From: Pelagibacteraceae bacterium AG-470-E16
GTDB taxonomy: Bacteria; Pseudomonadota; Alphaproteobacteria; Pelagibacterales; Pelagibacteraceae
Assembly: GCA_003209195.1 (NCBI GenBank)
Contig: QCSF01000001.1
Coordinates: 62,001 to 126,000 of the forward strand
Reading direction: 5' to 3'
DNA: 64,000 bases
The notes under the pieces were generated by a model. It searched no databases. It had not been told where the DNA came from and was given only the letters and a program-made list of their open reading frames with translations. Below are positions 15,958 to 25,103 of the stretch, in pieces (positions within the stretch are counted from its first letter, which is position 1; the number at the start of each line of letters is the position of its first letter). Made by a program: the position numbers and the translations under genes.

Positions 15958-16180
15958 CATCTTCCAACCAATCATCCATAAATAGTTTATAACATGCGTA
16001 ACATACAATTGGAATTGATCCAAAAAATCCAATCGTTACTCCAGCTTTAATTCCATATTCTACACAAGCAAAATGTGTTAAAGTGATCGTTGGTACAGTA
16101 CATACCACAAGTAAATAAGGCATTCTCCACTTAAAAGGTGGCTTAAAATATTTGATGAAATATATTAATTTTAATATCAT
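15950..16180 (-). CDS. Small membrane protein, two predicted segments
   Basis: This 76-residue protein has a basic, aromatic N-terminus (KYFKPPFKWRMPYLL), two hydrophobic segments (about 21-38 and 45-65) and a very acidic end (DDWLEDDD). I do not recognise a family. It is the first gene of the unit with the 52-residue membrane protein and the DUF393 protein, and the first two frames overlap. A membrane role beside a thiol-redox protein is possible but only inferred. Confidence 0.55.
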   Translation of the reverse strand: MILKLIYFIKYFKPPFKWRMPYLLVVCTVPTITLTHFACVEYGIKAGVTIGFFGSIPIVCYACYKLFMDDWLEDDD

Positions 16181-16217
16181 ATAATTAAAATTATATTTAT
16201 CAAACTTTTAAAATAAA

Positions 16218-16895
16218 TTGAATAAAACATTTAAATCTTTCTCTGAAAAAATCTTTAAATGCAATAAATGTGATAGACTAGTAAATTTCAGGAATCAGGT
16301 TTCAAGAAAAAAGAGAAAATCATTCAAAAATCAAACTTATTGGAATAAGCCGGTATCAGGATTTGGTGACTACAAAGCTAAAATTATACTTGTAGGTCTC
16401 GCCCCAGCCGCTCATGGCGCTACCAGGACAGGAAGAGTATTTACAGGCGATAAATCTGCAAATTTTTTATTTAAGTGTCTATTTAAAGCAGGACTATGTA
16501 ATCAATCAAATTCAGATCATATCAACGATGGTTTAAAATTATACAACACTTTTATTACCTTGGCTCTAAGATGTGTTCCTCCTCACGATAAACCTAAATC
16601 AGATGAATTGAAAAACTGTTCTAAATTTTTCAAACAAGAGTTAAATATGATAAATAATAAAAAAGTTATTGTTGCACTTGGAAAAATCGCTTTTGACACA
16701 TGCATTAAGTTTTATAAAAAAAATTTCAATATTACTGGTACTTTTAAATTTGAACATGGAAAAAGTTATGAAATAAACGATATTATTATAATAGGTTGCT
16801 ACCACCCCTCTCCTAGAAATGTAAATACAAAGAAAATCGATATTCCAAAAATGGTTAATGTATTTAAAATAGCGAAAAAAATATCAGCAAATTAA
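16218..16895 (+). CDS. Family 5 (type b) uracil-DNA glycosylase
   Basis: The enzyme removes uracil and some other deaminated bases from DNA to start base excision repair. Diagnostic motifs are YWNKPVSGFGD (about 41-51), GLAPAAHGATRTGR (about 60-73) and the late CYHPSPRN (about 194-201). Cys residues near the N-terminus (KCNKCDRL) and later ones could hold the iron-sulfur cluster usual in this family. The only start that includes the N-terminal CXXC is TTG 16218. The gene overlaps the convergent sodB by 4 bases. A family 5 rather than family 1 enzyme fits AT-rich alphaproteobacteria. Confidence 0.85.
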   Translation: MNKTFKSFSEKIFKCNKCDRLVNFRNQVSRKKRKSFKNQTYWNKPVSGFGDYKAKIILVGLAPAAHGATRTGRVFTGDKSANFLFKCLFKAGLCNQSNSDHINDGLKLYNTFITLALRCVPPHDKPKSDELKNCSKFFKQELNMINNKKVIVALGKIAFDTCIKFYKKNFNITGTFKFEHGKSYEINDIIIIGCYHPSPRNVNTKKIDIPKMVNVFKIAKKISAN

Positions 16896-17485
16896 TCTAA
16901 CAAAGATGAGACATATTCCCAATTTACAAGATGATCGAGAAAGGCTTTGATATAATCTGGTCTACGATTTTTAAAATCTACATAATATGCATGTTCCCAT
17001 ACATCACAACCAAGTATTGGTTTCAAATTATTAACTATAGGATTTGACGCATTTGAAGATTTAGTAACAACTAACTTATTATTATCAAGAGCCAGCCATG
17101 CCCAACCTGAACCAAATTGAGTAACACCAGCTTGAATAAATTCTGTTTTAAATTTTTCAATACTCCCAAAGTCTTCAATAATTTTTTTCTCTAATTTTGT
17201 TGGCATTGTGCCACCACCTTTTGGTTTCATACATTTCCAAAATAAAAGGTGATTCCAATGCTGTCCTGCATTATTAAAAATTCCAGATTTTGTACTATCA
17301 TTGGCAGTCTTTTTTAAAATTTCTTCTAATGAAATATTTGCGTATTCAGTGTCTTTAATAAGATTATTTAAATTTGTGACATAGGTTTGATGGTGTTTAC
17401 CATAATGTAAGTCTAATGTTTCTTCAGACATTACAGGACTTAGTCCGTTTTTTGCATAATCTAGCTTAGGTAATTCAAAATTCAT
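16892..17485 (-). CDS. sodB: Iron superoxide dismutase
   Basis: It converts superoxide to hydrogen peroxide and oxygen in the cytoplasm. All four metal ligands are visible: His27 (DLHYGKHH), His79 (QHWNHLLFW), Asp161 and His165 (DVWEHAYY). Gln75 in the AGQHWNH segment is the position that marks the iron-type enzyme. Length 197 is normal. It is preceded on the same strand by the FAH-family gene, with 15 bases between them, so co-transcription is likely. The 3' end overlaps the uracil glycosylase gene on the other strand. Confidence 0.95.
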   Translation of the reverse strand: MNFELPKLDYAKNGLSPVMSEETLDLHYGKHHQTYVTNLNNLIKDTEYANISLEEILKKTANDSTKSGIFNNAGQHWNHLLFWKCMKPKGGGTMPTKLEKKIIEDFGSIEKFKTEFIQAGVTQFGSGWAWLALDNNKLVVTKSSNASNPIVNNLKPILGCDVWEHAYYVDFKNRRPDYIKAFLDHLVNWEYVSSLLD

Positions 17486-17500
17486 AATAAGTTTATATGT

Positions 17501-18388
17501 TTAAACCACATTGTTTTCAAGTACTCCTATTGGATCTATTTTAATTTTAATATTATCACCTGCTTTCAAAAATTTTGGTGGTTTAAAGCCAATACCAACG
17601 CCTGATGGTGTCCCAGTTGCAATAATATCACCCTCAACTAGTGTCATAGATTTAGTCAATGTTTCGATTAGAAATGGTATATCGAAAATCATATCTTCGG
17701 CTATTCCTGTTTGCCTGAGCTCGTTGTTAACGAATGTTTCAACCTTCATCATATCAATATTTTTAATTTCATCTTTTGTAACAATAACAGGTCCCATTGG
17801 ACAATACGTATCAGGACTTTTGCCTATAAACCATTGCTTGTGATTATTCTGTAATTTTCTTGATGTCACATCATTAATAATTGTATATCCAAAAATTATA
17901 TCAAGAGCATTCTCTGATTTTATGTTTTTTGATTTTTTTCCAATTACTACACCTAACTCTCCTTCGTAATCTGTTGTATTTGTTTCATCATTTTTTAGTT
18001 CAATATTATCGTTTGGCCCAATAACTGATGTTGTTGCCTTATTAAATATAATTGGTTTATTTGGAATGCTATTTTCACGTTCCAAAAAACCAAAATCTGA
18101 TTTTTGTACTTCTTTTGCGTGATCAGCATAATTTTTCCCCACACATATAATATCACGTACAGGTACTGGTATTGGTGATAATATATTTATATCCAAATTT
18201 GTGTAATGAATATTTTCTATTTTATTCAAACTTTTAATTTTTTTTTCAAATTGGGAATAATTTTTTATTAAAGAATTAAGATTATTTGGAATTTCTTTAT
18301 CTATTTTTTTTAAATCAATTATTCCTTTATCTAATATTTCAAGTCCAACTTTAATTTTTTTATTTTTTTCAAAAGTTACAAATCTCAT
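17501..18388 (-). CDS. Fumarylacetoacetate hydrolase family protein
   Basis: FAH-fold enzymes cleave or decarboxylate beta-diketo or oxalo acids using a divalent metal. The domain begins around residue 80 with ICVGKNYADHAKEV; the metal-binding DYEGELGVVIG (about 139-149) supplies the paired Glu, and GDIIATGTPSGVG (about 255-267) is the conserved end. The N-terminal 75 residues match the usual small leading domain. The start forms TAATG with the stop of the membrane protein gene upstream. The exact substrate (for example acylpyruvate, oxaloacetate or an aromatic-degradation intermediate) is not readable. Confidence 0.85.
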   Translation of the reverse strand: MRFVTFEKNKKIKVGLEILDKGIIDLKKIDKEIPNNLNSLIKNYSQFEKKIKSLNKIENIHYTNLDINILSPIPVPVRDIICVGKNYADHAKEVQKSDFGFLERENSIPNKPIIFNKATTSVIGPNDNIELKNDETNTTDYEGELGVVIGKKSKNIKSENALDIIFGYTIINDVTSRKLQNNHKQWFIGKSPDTYCPMGPVIVTKDEIKNIDMMKVETFVNNELRQTGIAEDMIFDIPFLIETLTKSMTLVEGDIIATGTPSGVGIGFKPPKFLKAGDNIKIKIDPIGVLENNVV

Positions 18389-19104
18389 TATATATTATCT
18401 TTAAAGTATTTTTTTTTTAAATAATTTGCAATAAGTGACATTATTGCTAGACATAATAATGGGAAAAAAATTTCTGGTGTAAATAATAAATTTAAATTAA
18501 AATCTTTCTCGTTTTGAAATGCATTACTGAACCCACTAAAAATACTTACAGAAATTATTATTGGAGCTGCCTCACCAAATAAAGTTGCTAAAAAAAAATT
18601 TTTTAGTTTCATATTAAATAATACTGGTAATAAGTTTTTTATAGGAAATGGAACTCCAGGAATAACCCTTAGACTAAAAAAATAACTAAGCTCGTTTTGA
18701 TTAATATTATTTTTTAGTTTAGAATATTTTTTACCAAGATATTTTTCTACTAAATCCTTAAAATAAAGATTTGCAAAAACGTACAGTAGAGATGCTCCAA
18801 TCGTAAAAGAAATTATGGATAACACTGATCCTAGAACTGAACCAAAAGCGAAACCAGCAAATATCACTAATGGGGTTCCAAACCCCATTAAAAAAACCCA
18901 GATAATTGAAAAAAAAAAATAAATACTACTTATTAGTAATAGATTCTTATCTCTTATTTCAAATATATAATTTTTATTCTCTATCAAGTATGTTGGATTT
19001 AAAAAAGTGCTCGCCCCAAAATAGAAAAACATAATTACTACACTTGAAACAATGGATAAATATGCAATTCCAACACAAATTTTTATTTTTGATAGTCTAT
19101 TCAT
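18388..19104 (-). CDS. TVP38/TMEM64 (VTT domain) membrane protein
   Basis: This is a polytopic membrane protein of about 238 residues. The VTT (SNARE-associated) core is shown by FLMGFGTPLVIFAGFAFG with the Gly/Pro-rich reentrant pattern (about 70-87) and by LRVIPGVPFPIKNLLP (about 145-160), the FXXXR...PXXP-like region. Family members are thought to act in lipid or small-molecule movement. I choose ATG 19104 rather than the TTG at 19119 in the ORF track. It shares TAATG with the FAH gene and is divergent from rpmH. Confidence 0.8.
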   Translation of the reverse strand: MNRLSKIKICVGIAYLSIVSSVVIMFFYFGASTFLNPTYLIENKNYIFEIRDKNLLLISSIYFFFSIIWVFLMGFGTPLVIFAGFAFGSVLGSVLSIISFTIGASLLYVFANLYFKDLVEKYLGKKYSKLKNNINQNELSYFFSLRVIPGVPFPIKNLLPVLFNMKLKNFFLATLFGEAAPIIISVSIFSGFSNAFQNEKDFNLNLLFTPEIFFPLLCLAIMSLIANYLKKKYFKDNI

Positions 19105-19179
19105 TAGTAATATTGCCAATAATTTTTACTGTACATACAAATAAGAATTTCTTATAAGTGCCAAAAATTTATTATAGTA

Positions 19180-19314
19180 ATGAAACGAACTTATCAACCT
19201 AGTAAAAAAGTCAGAGCTAGACGTCATGGATTTAAATCTAGAATGTCTACAAAAAATGGCAGAAAAATATTAGCTAAAAGAAGAGCTAAAGGTAGAAAAA
19301 GAATATCAGCTTAA
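19180..19314 (+). CDS. rpmH: Ribosomal protein L34
   Basis: This 44-residue protein is too short for the ORF track. It begins [18 protein letters not shown] and ends [11 protein letters not shown], the almost invariant L34 sequence, with the central [15 protein letters not shown]. It is part of the large ribosomal subunit. rnpA follows after 2 bases, the standard order in most bacteria. The promoter should lie in the 75 bases shared with the divergent membrane gene; no clear -35 was seen. Confidence 0.98.
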   Translation: MKRTYQPSKKVRARRHGFKSRMSTKNGRKILAKRRAKGRKRISA

Positions 19315-19316
19315 TA

Positions 19317-19670
19317 ATGCAAAACAGATTTTCCTTAGAAAGTCTCAGTGGGAGCAAAGAGTTTAAAGAAGTTCTATCCGGTAAGAGGTTAAATTCAGAT
19401 TTATTCACAATTTTTTACATAGAAAAAAAATTAACAGATAAAAAAAATTCAATTCAATTAAGTTGTATTGCAGCTAAAAAACTAGGTAATGCTGTCCAGA
19501 GAAATAGAATGAGAAGAAGATTGAAAATGGCGACAAAAAAAGCAATTAAAGGAATAATGAAAAAATTTAAAAAAAAATATAAGTATGCAATCTTTGCGAA
19601 GTCTAAAATTTATAACGAAAATTTTGATAATATTGTTAATAAACTAATTGATAAGCTTGAGGCAATTTAA
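19317..19670 (+). CDS. rnpA: Ribonuclease P protein component
   Basis: This protein binds the catalytic RNA of RNase P, which trims the 5' ends of tRNA precursors. The RNR signature is present as KKLGNAVQRNRMRRRLK (about 49-65), preceded by the beta strand QLSCIAAKK. Length 117 is normal. Its stop and the yidD start share TAATG, so translation is coupled. It lies in the conserved rpmH-rnpA-yidD-yidC order. Confidence 0.96.
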   Translation: MQNRFSLESLSGSKEFKEVLSGKRLNSDLFTIFYIEKKLTDKKNSIQLSCIAAKKLGNAVQRNRMRRRLKMATKKAIKGIMKKFKKKYKYAIFAKSKIYNENFDNIVNKLIDKLEAI

Positions 19671-19927
19671 TGCAAATCATTGAAAAAATTTTATCAAATA
19701 TCTTAATTGTAATTATTAAAACCTATAAATATTTATTTTCACCAATACTTGGGCCAAATTGCAGGTTTTTGCCAACATGTTCAGATTATTTTATAGAGTC
19801 TATTCAAAAAAAAGGTTTTTTAATTGGAAGTTATTCAGGTATGAAAAGAATTTTAAAATGCCATCCAATAAAATTTTTAGGTGGTGATTCTGGGTTTGAC
19901 CCTGTGGAGAATAAAGATGGAAAATAA
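19670..19927 (+). CDS. yidD: YidD membrane protein insertion factor
   Basis: YidD is a small membrane-associated factor that helps insertion of inner-membrane proteins by YidC. The conserved pattern LSPILGPNCRFLPTCSDYF (about 24-42), SYSGMKRILKCHP (about 53-65) and the ending GFDPVE are all present, including the three conserved Cys. Length 85 is typical. It overlaps rnpA by one base and yidC by 11 bases. Confidence 0.96.
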   Translation: MQIIEKILSNILIVIIKTYKYLFSPILGPNCRFLPTCSDYFIESIQKKGFLIGSYSGMKRILKCHPIKFLGGDSGFDPVENKDGK

Positions 19928-21602
19928 AAATGTTCTTATAGCTATTGTGCTCTCAACATTGGTAATTATTTTTTGGCAAGTAATGTACGGCGATGAGTAT
20001 GTTGAGCTTGAAAATCAGCAGACTAAGACAGAAGAGACAAAAACAAAAAGTACAAAGCCATCTGCTCCATCTATCTCAAAAAAAAATGTAGAAATTAAAG
20101 TCTCCCGGTCAGATGTTATTACACAATCTGGTAGGGTAAAAATTGATAATCAAAATCTCAAAGGATCTATAACGTTAGTAGGAGGATTGATAGATGATAT
20201 CACCTTAAAGAGTTATAATTCAAACCAAAGCAAAGAAAGTAAAAAAGTAGTATTACTTAACCCAAAAGAAGTAGGTCAATCCTATTATCTAGAGACTGGT
20301 TGGGCAACATCTGGGAATGAAATAGTTCCTGATAATCAAACCAAATGGAAGGTTGTAGGAAATAAAATTTTAAGCCCAAATAAACCTGTAAAATTAGAAT
20401 GGAATAATGGGAAAGGATTAACTTTCATTAAAAAATTTTCTATAGATGACAAATATTTAATAACAGTAAATGAACAAATTAAAAATCAATCAACTCAAAC
20501 AATTAATTTGTTTCATTATGCTCAAATTACAAGGAAGCAAAAACCAAAGATACAGGATTTTTACATACTTCATGAAGGTCTTCTTGGTGTGATTGACGAT
20601 AATTTAACTGAGGAAGATTATGATGATATAATAGATAAGAAGCAGAGATATAAAGGATCAAAAGGTTGGGTGGGCATTACAGATAAGTATTGGCTTACAG
20701 CTGTAATACCTGAGAAAGGAAAAAATTTTAATGCTGAGTTTTCATATGATAAAGCATATAAAGTAAACTATATTATTACTGATCCGACAACTGTAAACAT
20801 CAATCAGTCAGGATCAAACATATCTAATATTTTCATAGGTGCTAAGGAAGTGGCTGTTGTCGATGGTTATGCAGAAAATAAAGGATTTCATAAATTTGAT
20901 TTAGCTATAGATTGGGGTTGGTTTCATTTTTTTACCAAGCCTCTGTTTTTTATTATTGATTATCTTTATAAAATTAGTGGTAATTTTGGTATTGCTATTA
21001 TTCTTCTGACTGCAGCTGTTAGATTATTATTTTTTCCATTAGCAAATTATTCCTTTGCGTCTATGGCAAAAATGAAAGCATTACAACCAGAGATGCAAAG
21101 ATTAAAAGATTTGTATAAGGATGATAAGCAAAAAATTCAAATGGAAATGATGAACCTTTACAAAAGAGAAAAGGTAAATCCAGTTTCAGGTTGTCTACCA
21201 GTTTTAATACAAATCCCATTTTTCTTTGCAATATACAAAATGCTTTTTGTGACCATAGAGATGCGTCATGCACCGTTTTATGGATGGATTAAGGATTTAT
21301 CAGCGGCAGACCCGACCACAATATTTAATCTTTTTGGAATAATTCCATGGGATCCGCCAAGCTTTCTAATTATTGGAGCATGGCCAATAATTATGGGAGT
21401 AACGATGTACATACAGCAAAAACTTAATCCTGCTCCTCCAGATCCAGTACAAGCCAAAATCTTCATGTTCTTTCCTTTTATATTGACCATTTTGTTAGCT
21501 TCATTTCCATCTGGTCTTGTTATTTATTGGAGCATTAATAATATTTTAACTATGGCTCAGCAATATGTAATCATAAGAAAAACTAAAGTAAAAACTGTTT
21601 AA
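19917..21602 (+). CDS. yidC: Membrane protein insertase YidC
   Basis: YidC inserts and folds inner-membrane proteins, alone or with SecYEG. The ORF track starts at 19881; the natural start is ATG 19917, giving MENKNVLIAIVLSTLVIIFWQ as the first membrane segment. A large periplasmic beta domain (about 45-330) follows, then the conserved C-terminal core with GIAIILLTAAVRLLFFPL, a cytoplasmic helical hairpin (AKMKALQPEMQRLKDLYK) and PVSGCLPVLIQIPFFFA. At 561 residues it is of Gram-negative type. Its stop forms TAATG with argB; the engB gene often found here in alphaproteobacteria is absent. Confidence 0.96.
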   Translation: MENKNVLIAIVLSTLVIIFWQVMYGDEYVELENQQTKTEETKTKSTKPSAPSISKKNVEIKVSRSDVITQSGRVKIDNQNLKGSITLVGGLIDDITLKSYNSNQSKESKKVVLLNPKEVGQSYYLETGWATSGNEIVPDNQTKWKVVGNKILSPNKPVKLEWNNGKGLTFIKKFSIDDKYLITVNEQIKNQSTQTINLFHYAQITRKQKPKIQDFYILHEGLLGVIDDNLTEEDYDDIIDKKQRYKGSKGWVGITDKYWLTAVIPEKGKNFNAEFSYDKAYKVNYIITDPTTVNINQSGSNISNIFIGAKEVAVVDGYAENKGFHKFDLAIDWGWFHFFTKPLFFIIDYLYKISGNFGIAIILLTAAVRLLFFPLANYSFASMAKMKALQPEMQRLKDLYKDDKQKIQMEMMNLYKREKVNPVSGCLPVLIQIPFFFAIYKMLFVTIEMRHAPFYGWIKDLSAADPTTIFNLFGIIPWDPPSFLIIGAWPIIMGVTMYIQQKLNPAPPDPVQAKIFMFFPFILTILLASFPSGLVIYWSINNILTMAQQYVIIRKTKVKTV

Positions 21603-22462
21603 TGGATTTTAAATATCTTTGGCCTAAAAAAGATGCCCCTCAAATAGAAACAGCTATTAAATTTATTGAGAAATATAAATCAAAAAAGATTGTTTTGAAA
21701 TATGGAGGACAGGTTATGGTGAATGATCAGCTATCAAAAGCATTTGCTCAGGATGCAGCAATATGTAACCTAATTGGTATAAAAAATTTAGTAATACATG
21801 GTGGTGGTCCCCAAATCCAAAAAAAATTGAAATCACAAAAAATAGAAAGTAAGTTTATTTTAGGTTTAAGAGTGACAGATGAAAAAGTCATAAAGATTGT
21901 TGAAGATGTATTATTGAATGATATCAATCCAGATTTAGTGCAAACAATTAACTCATTTAATGCTATTGCAGAGCCAGTTACTGCAAGAAATAAAAATGGA
22001 ATTTTGAAAGTAAAAAAAGTAAAAAATCGAGATCTTGGATTTGTGGCAGATCCAGAGGAGATAGATATCGATAAGCTAGATGATATCATTAATTCTAATA
22101 AAATTCCTGTAATTGCGCCAATGGGTCTTGGTGCAAAAAATCAAGTCTACAATATTAATGCTGATACAGCGGCTGGAACTATCGCTATAAAAATAAAAGC
22201 TGAAAGATTACTTTTAATGACAGATGTACCCGGTGTTAAAGATAAAAATAATAATCACATTTCAAAATTAACGATTTCAGAAGCGCAAAAATTAATTGAT
22301 AATGAGACTATTACTGGCGGTATGATTCCGAAAATACAAACTTGTATTTCAGCTGTTAATAATGGTGTAGGCGGTGTCGTAATAATTGATGGTACGAGAC
22401 CTCATGCTGTCTTACACGAATTATTTACTGATGAAGGTGCTGGTACACTAATAACACAATGA
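21602..22462 (+). CDS. argB: Acetylglutamate kinase
   Basis: The enzyme phosphorylates N-acetyl-L-glutamate in arginine synthesis. The amino-acid kinase fold is shown by IVLKYGGQVM (about 31-40), the HGGGPQI loop (about 63-69), NADTAAGTIA (about 182-191), LMTDVPGVKD (about 203-212) and GGMIPKIQ (about 240-247). Length 286 is normal. Translation is coupled to yidC upstream (TAATG) and overlaps the HAD gene downstream by 4 bases. argH is at 50.4 kb. Confidence 0.95.
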   Translation: MDFKYLWPKKDAPQIETAIKFIEKYKSKKIVLKYGGQVMVNDQLSKAFAQDAAICNLIGIKNLVIHGGGPQIQKKLKSQKIESKFILGLRVTDEKVIKIVEDVLLNDINPDLVQTINSFNAIAEPVTARNKNGILKVKKVKNRDLGFVADPEEIDIDKLDDIINSNKIPVIAPMGLGAKNQVYNINADTAAGTIAIKIKAERLLLMTDVPGVKDKNNNHISKLTISEAQKLIDNETITGGMIPKIQTCISAVNNGVGGVVIIDGTRPHAVLHELFTDEGAGTLITQ

Positions 22463-23127
22463 AGGAATTGAATAAGATTAGGTATTGGATTTTTGATTTA
22501 GATAATACGCTTTATTCAGCGACCACAAATGTATTTGAAAAAATAGATAAGAAAATGTGTGATTTTATAATGGAAAATTTAAATGTATCAAAAAATGAAG
22601 CCTTAAAAATCAAAAAAGAATATTTTCATAATCACGGAACGACATTAAATGGATTAATGAAAAAGCATGAAATTGATGCCCACCATTTTTTGGAATTTGT
22701 TCATGATATTGATTACGATTTTTTAAAAGAAGATCTTGAACTTAATTTACAAATAAAAAGGCTACCCGGAGAAAAAATTATATTCACAAATGGTTCTAAA
22801 AAGCATGCAAAGAGAGTTATTGAGCGACTTGGTATAAAAAACAATTTCGATAAAATATTTGATATTGTAGACTCTGATTTTATTCCCAAACCTGGGGTTG
22901 AGCCTTACCAAAAGCTTGTAAAAAAATATGATATAATATGTCATAAGAGTATTTTTATTGAAGATATTGCTCGAAATTTAAAACCAGCACATAATATGGG
23001 TATGAGAACTGCATGGATAGAAAGTGACGATCCTTATTGTAAAAAAGGATTTGATGGAAATCATATTCATTATACTATAAAAAATCTTACAGAGTTTTTA
23101 AAACAAACAAACGAAAAAATAGGATAA
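22459..23127 (+). CDS. HAD-family pyrimidine 5'-nucleotidase-like hydrolase
   Basis: This is a HAD phosphatase of the SDT1/YjjG-like group. Motif I is FDLDNTLYS (about 12-20), motif II is FTNGSKKH (about 111-118), the motif III Lys lies in the IPKPGVEPY segment, and motif IV is [10 protein letters not shown] helical cap domain occupies about 25-95. Family relatives dephosphorylate UMP, CMP and related nucleotides. It lies between argB (4-base overlap) and dapD (2-base gap), a placement also seen in other alphaproteobacteria, so it belongs to the same transcript. The precise substrate is not known. Confidence 0.85.
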   Translation: MKELNKIRYWIFDLDNTLYSATTNVFEKIDKKMCDFIMENLNVSKNEALKIKKEYFHNHGTTLNGLMKKHEIDAHHFLEFVHDIDYDFLKEDLELNLQIKRLPGEKIIFTNGSKKHAKRVIERLGIKNNFDKIFDIVDSDFIPKPGVEPYQKLVKKYDIICHKSIFIEDIARNLKPAHNMGMRTAWIESDDPYCKKGFDGNHIHYTIKNLTEFLKQTNEKIG

Positions 23128-23129
23128 TA

Positions 23130-23939
23130 ATGCAGGAAATTATTAATAATGCTTGGGAAGATAGATCAAATTTAAGCGTTACGTCAGATAAATCAGTACT
23201 AGATGCAATAAACAAAACAATAGATAAAGTTGATAAAGGTGAAATTAGAGTTGCAGAAAAAGAAGGATCACATTGGTTGGTTCATCAGTGGATAAAAAAA
23301 GCAATACTTCTAAGTTTTAAAACGAAAGAGATGGATACTCTTGCTGGACCCTATGCAACTTGGTGGGACAAAGTTAAAGGTAAAACTGCTGGATGGGGTA
23401 AAGAAGAATTTCAAAAAGCAAATTTTAGAATGGTTCCAAATGGAGTTGTGAGACATGGGTCATACATTGGGAAAAATGTTGTACTTATGCCATCATTTGT
23501 CAATATTGGTGCCTATGTAGATGAAGGTTCTATGATTGATACTTGGGCATCCGTAGGATCATGTGCTCAAGTTGGAAAAGACTGTCACATATCTGGTGGC
23601 GCTGGTATTGGGGGTGTATTAGAACCCATGCAAGCCAATCCAACTATAATTGAAGATAATTGTTTTATAGGTGCAAGATCTGAAATTGTTGAGGGCGTAA
23701 TTGTAGGTGAAGGTTCGGTTATCTCGATGGGCGTGTTTATCGGACAATCGACCAAAATAATAAACAGAAAAACTGGTGAAACTATTTATGGAAAAATTCC
23801 TCCCTATTCAGTTGTAGTTCCTGGCTCATTAGCGGATAAAGATGGCAAAGGTCCAAATTTATATTGTGCTGTAATTGTTAAAACAGTTGATGAAAAAACA
23901 AGAAGCAAAACTTCTATTAACGATTTATTAAGAGATTAA
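23130..23939 (+). CDS. dapD: Tetrahydrodipicolinate N-succinyltransferase
   Basis: DapD succinylates tetrahydrodipicolinate in the succinylase branch of lysine and diaminopimelate synthesis. A helical N-terminal domain (about 1-100) is followed by a left-handed beta helix with hexapeptide repeats, for example [19 protein letters not shown], and the signature [12 protein letters not shown]. Length 269 is close to the E. coli enzyme (274). It is followed directly by dapE, the next desuccinylation step, 3 bases later. Confidence 0.96.
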   Translation: MQEIINNAWEDRSNLSVTSDKSVLDAINKTIDKVDKGEIRVAEKEGSHWLVHQWIKKAILLSFKTKEMDTLAGPYATWWDKVKGKTAGWGKEEFQKANFRMVPNGVVRHGSYIGKNVVLMPSFVNIGAYVDEGSMIDTWASVGSCAQVGKDCHISGGAGIGGVLEPMQANPTIIEDNCFIGARSEIVEGVIVGEGSVISMGVFIGQSTKIINRKTGETIYGKIPPYSVVVPGSLADKDGKGPNLYCAVIVKTVDEKTRSKTSINDLLRD

Positions 23940-23942
23940 CTG

Positions 23943-25103
23943 ATGAGTAAAGTAATTGATGAAATTAGATTTACAAAAGAACTTATAAGTAAACCAAGTA
24001 TTACTCCTAAAGATTTTGGGGCAATGAATGTTGTATCTAAACATCTTAAAAAGATTGGATTTAAGTGCAACCTAATGTCATTTCAAGATAGAGGAACAGA
24101 AAAAATAATAAATCTTTACGCTAGGTACGGAACTAAATCACCAAATCTTTGTTTTGCAGGACATACAGATGTAGTTCCTGCTGGTGATTTAGCATCATGG
24201 TCAGTTGACCCTTTTAAAGCAAAAATAAAAAAAGGTTATTTATTTGGTAGAGGTGTAAGTGACATGAAAGGAGGGATTGGCTGTTTTATTTCTGCTGTAA
24301 GTCAATTCTTAAAAGAAAATAAAAAATTCGAAGGCTCTATTAGTTTTTTAATTACAGGCGATGAAGAAGGTATTGCAGTCAATGGTACGAAGAAAGTCGT
24401 TGAATATTTAAAGAGAAAAAAAGAAAAAATTGACTTTTGTATTGTTGGGGAACCTTCAAATCCAAGTAAACTAGGTCAAATGATTAAAAATGGAAGACGT
24501 GGTAGTATTACAACTTATTTAACCGTAAAAGGGAAACAAGGTCATATTGCATATCCCAATGTAGCTTTAAATCCAGCGACACCAATAATTAAAATTCTAA
24601 ACGAACTTAAATCAAAGCCTCTCGATAAAGGAAATAAAAATTTTCAACCCTCTAATCTAGAGGTAACAAGAATATATATAGATAACACTGCTGATAATGT
24701 AATTCCAGCAAAAGCAAGTGCAACTTTTAACATAAGGTACAATAATCTACATACTTTTAACTCCTTAAAAAATAAAATATCAAAAATAATTAAAAAAATA
24801 TCAAAAAAGTTTAAATGTAAAACTGAAATTAAATTTGTCGGTACTGGAACGTCCTTTTTAACAATACCAAATCAAACTGTAAAAAAAATTCAAAAAATAA
24901 TTCAAAAAGAAACTGGGGAAAAGACACAATTATCAACATCAGGAGGAACTTCTGATGCTAGGTTTATAAAAGATATAGCTCCTTGTATTGAATTTGGTTT
25001 AGTTGGAAATACTATGCATCAAATAAATGAGAAATCGTCAATTAAAGATATGAAAAAACTAAAATTAATTTATCTTAAAATCATTAAAAGTTTTTTTAAT
25101 TGA
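23943..25103 (+). CDS. dapE: Succinyl-diaminopimelate desuccinylase
   Basis: DapE hydrolyses N-succinyl-LL-diaminopimelate, a di-zinc M20 peptidase-family reaction. Metal ligands are visible in FAGHTDVVPAG (about 75-85), the catalytic Asp in GRGVSDMKGG and the Glu pair in TGDEEG (about 140-145). A late His ligand lies in the VGNTMHQINE segment. Length 386 is normal. The stop TGA overlaps the TTG start of the histone deacetylase-like gene (TTGA). Confidence 0.95.
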   Translation: MSKVIDEIRFTKELISKPSITPKDFGAMNVVSKHLKKIGFKCNLMSFQDRGTEKIINLYARYGTKSPNLCFAGHTDVVPAGDLASWSVDPFKAKIKKGYLFGRGVSDMKGGIGCFISAVSQFLKENKKFEGSISFLITGDEEGIAVNGTKKVVEYLKRKKEKIDFCIVGEPSNPSKLGQMIKNGRRGSITTYLTVKGKQGHIAYPNVALNPATPIIKILNELKSKPLDKGNKNFQPSNLEVTRIYIDNTADNVIPAKASATFNIRYNNLHTFNSLKNKISKIIKKISKKFKCKTEIKFVGTGTSFLTIPNQTVKKIQKIIQKETGEKTQLSTSGGTSDARFIKDIAPCIEFGLVGNTMHQINEKSSIKDMKKLKLIYLKIIKSFFN

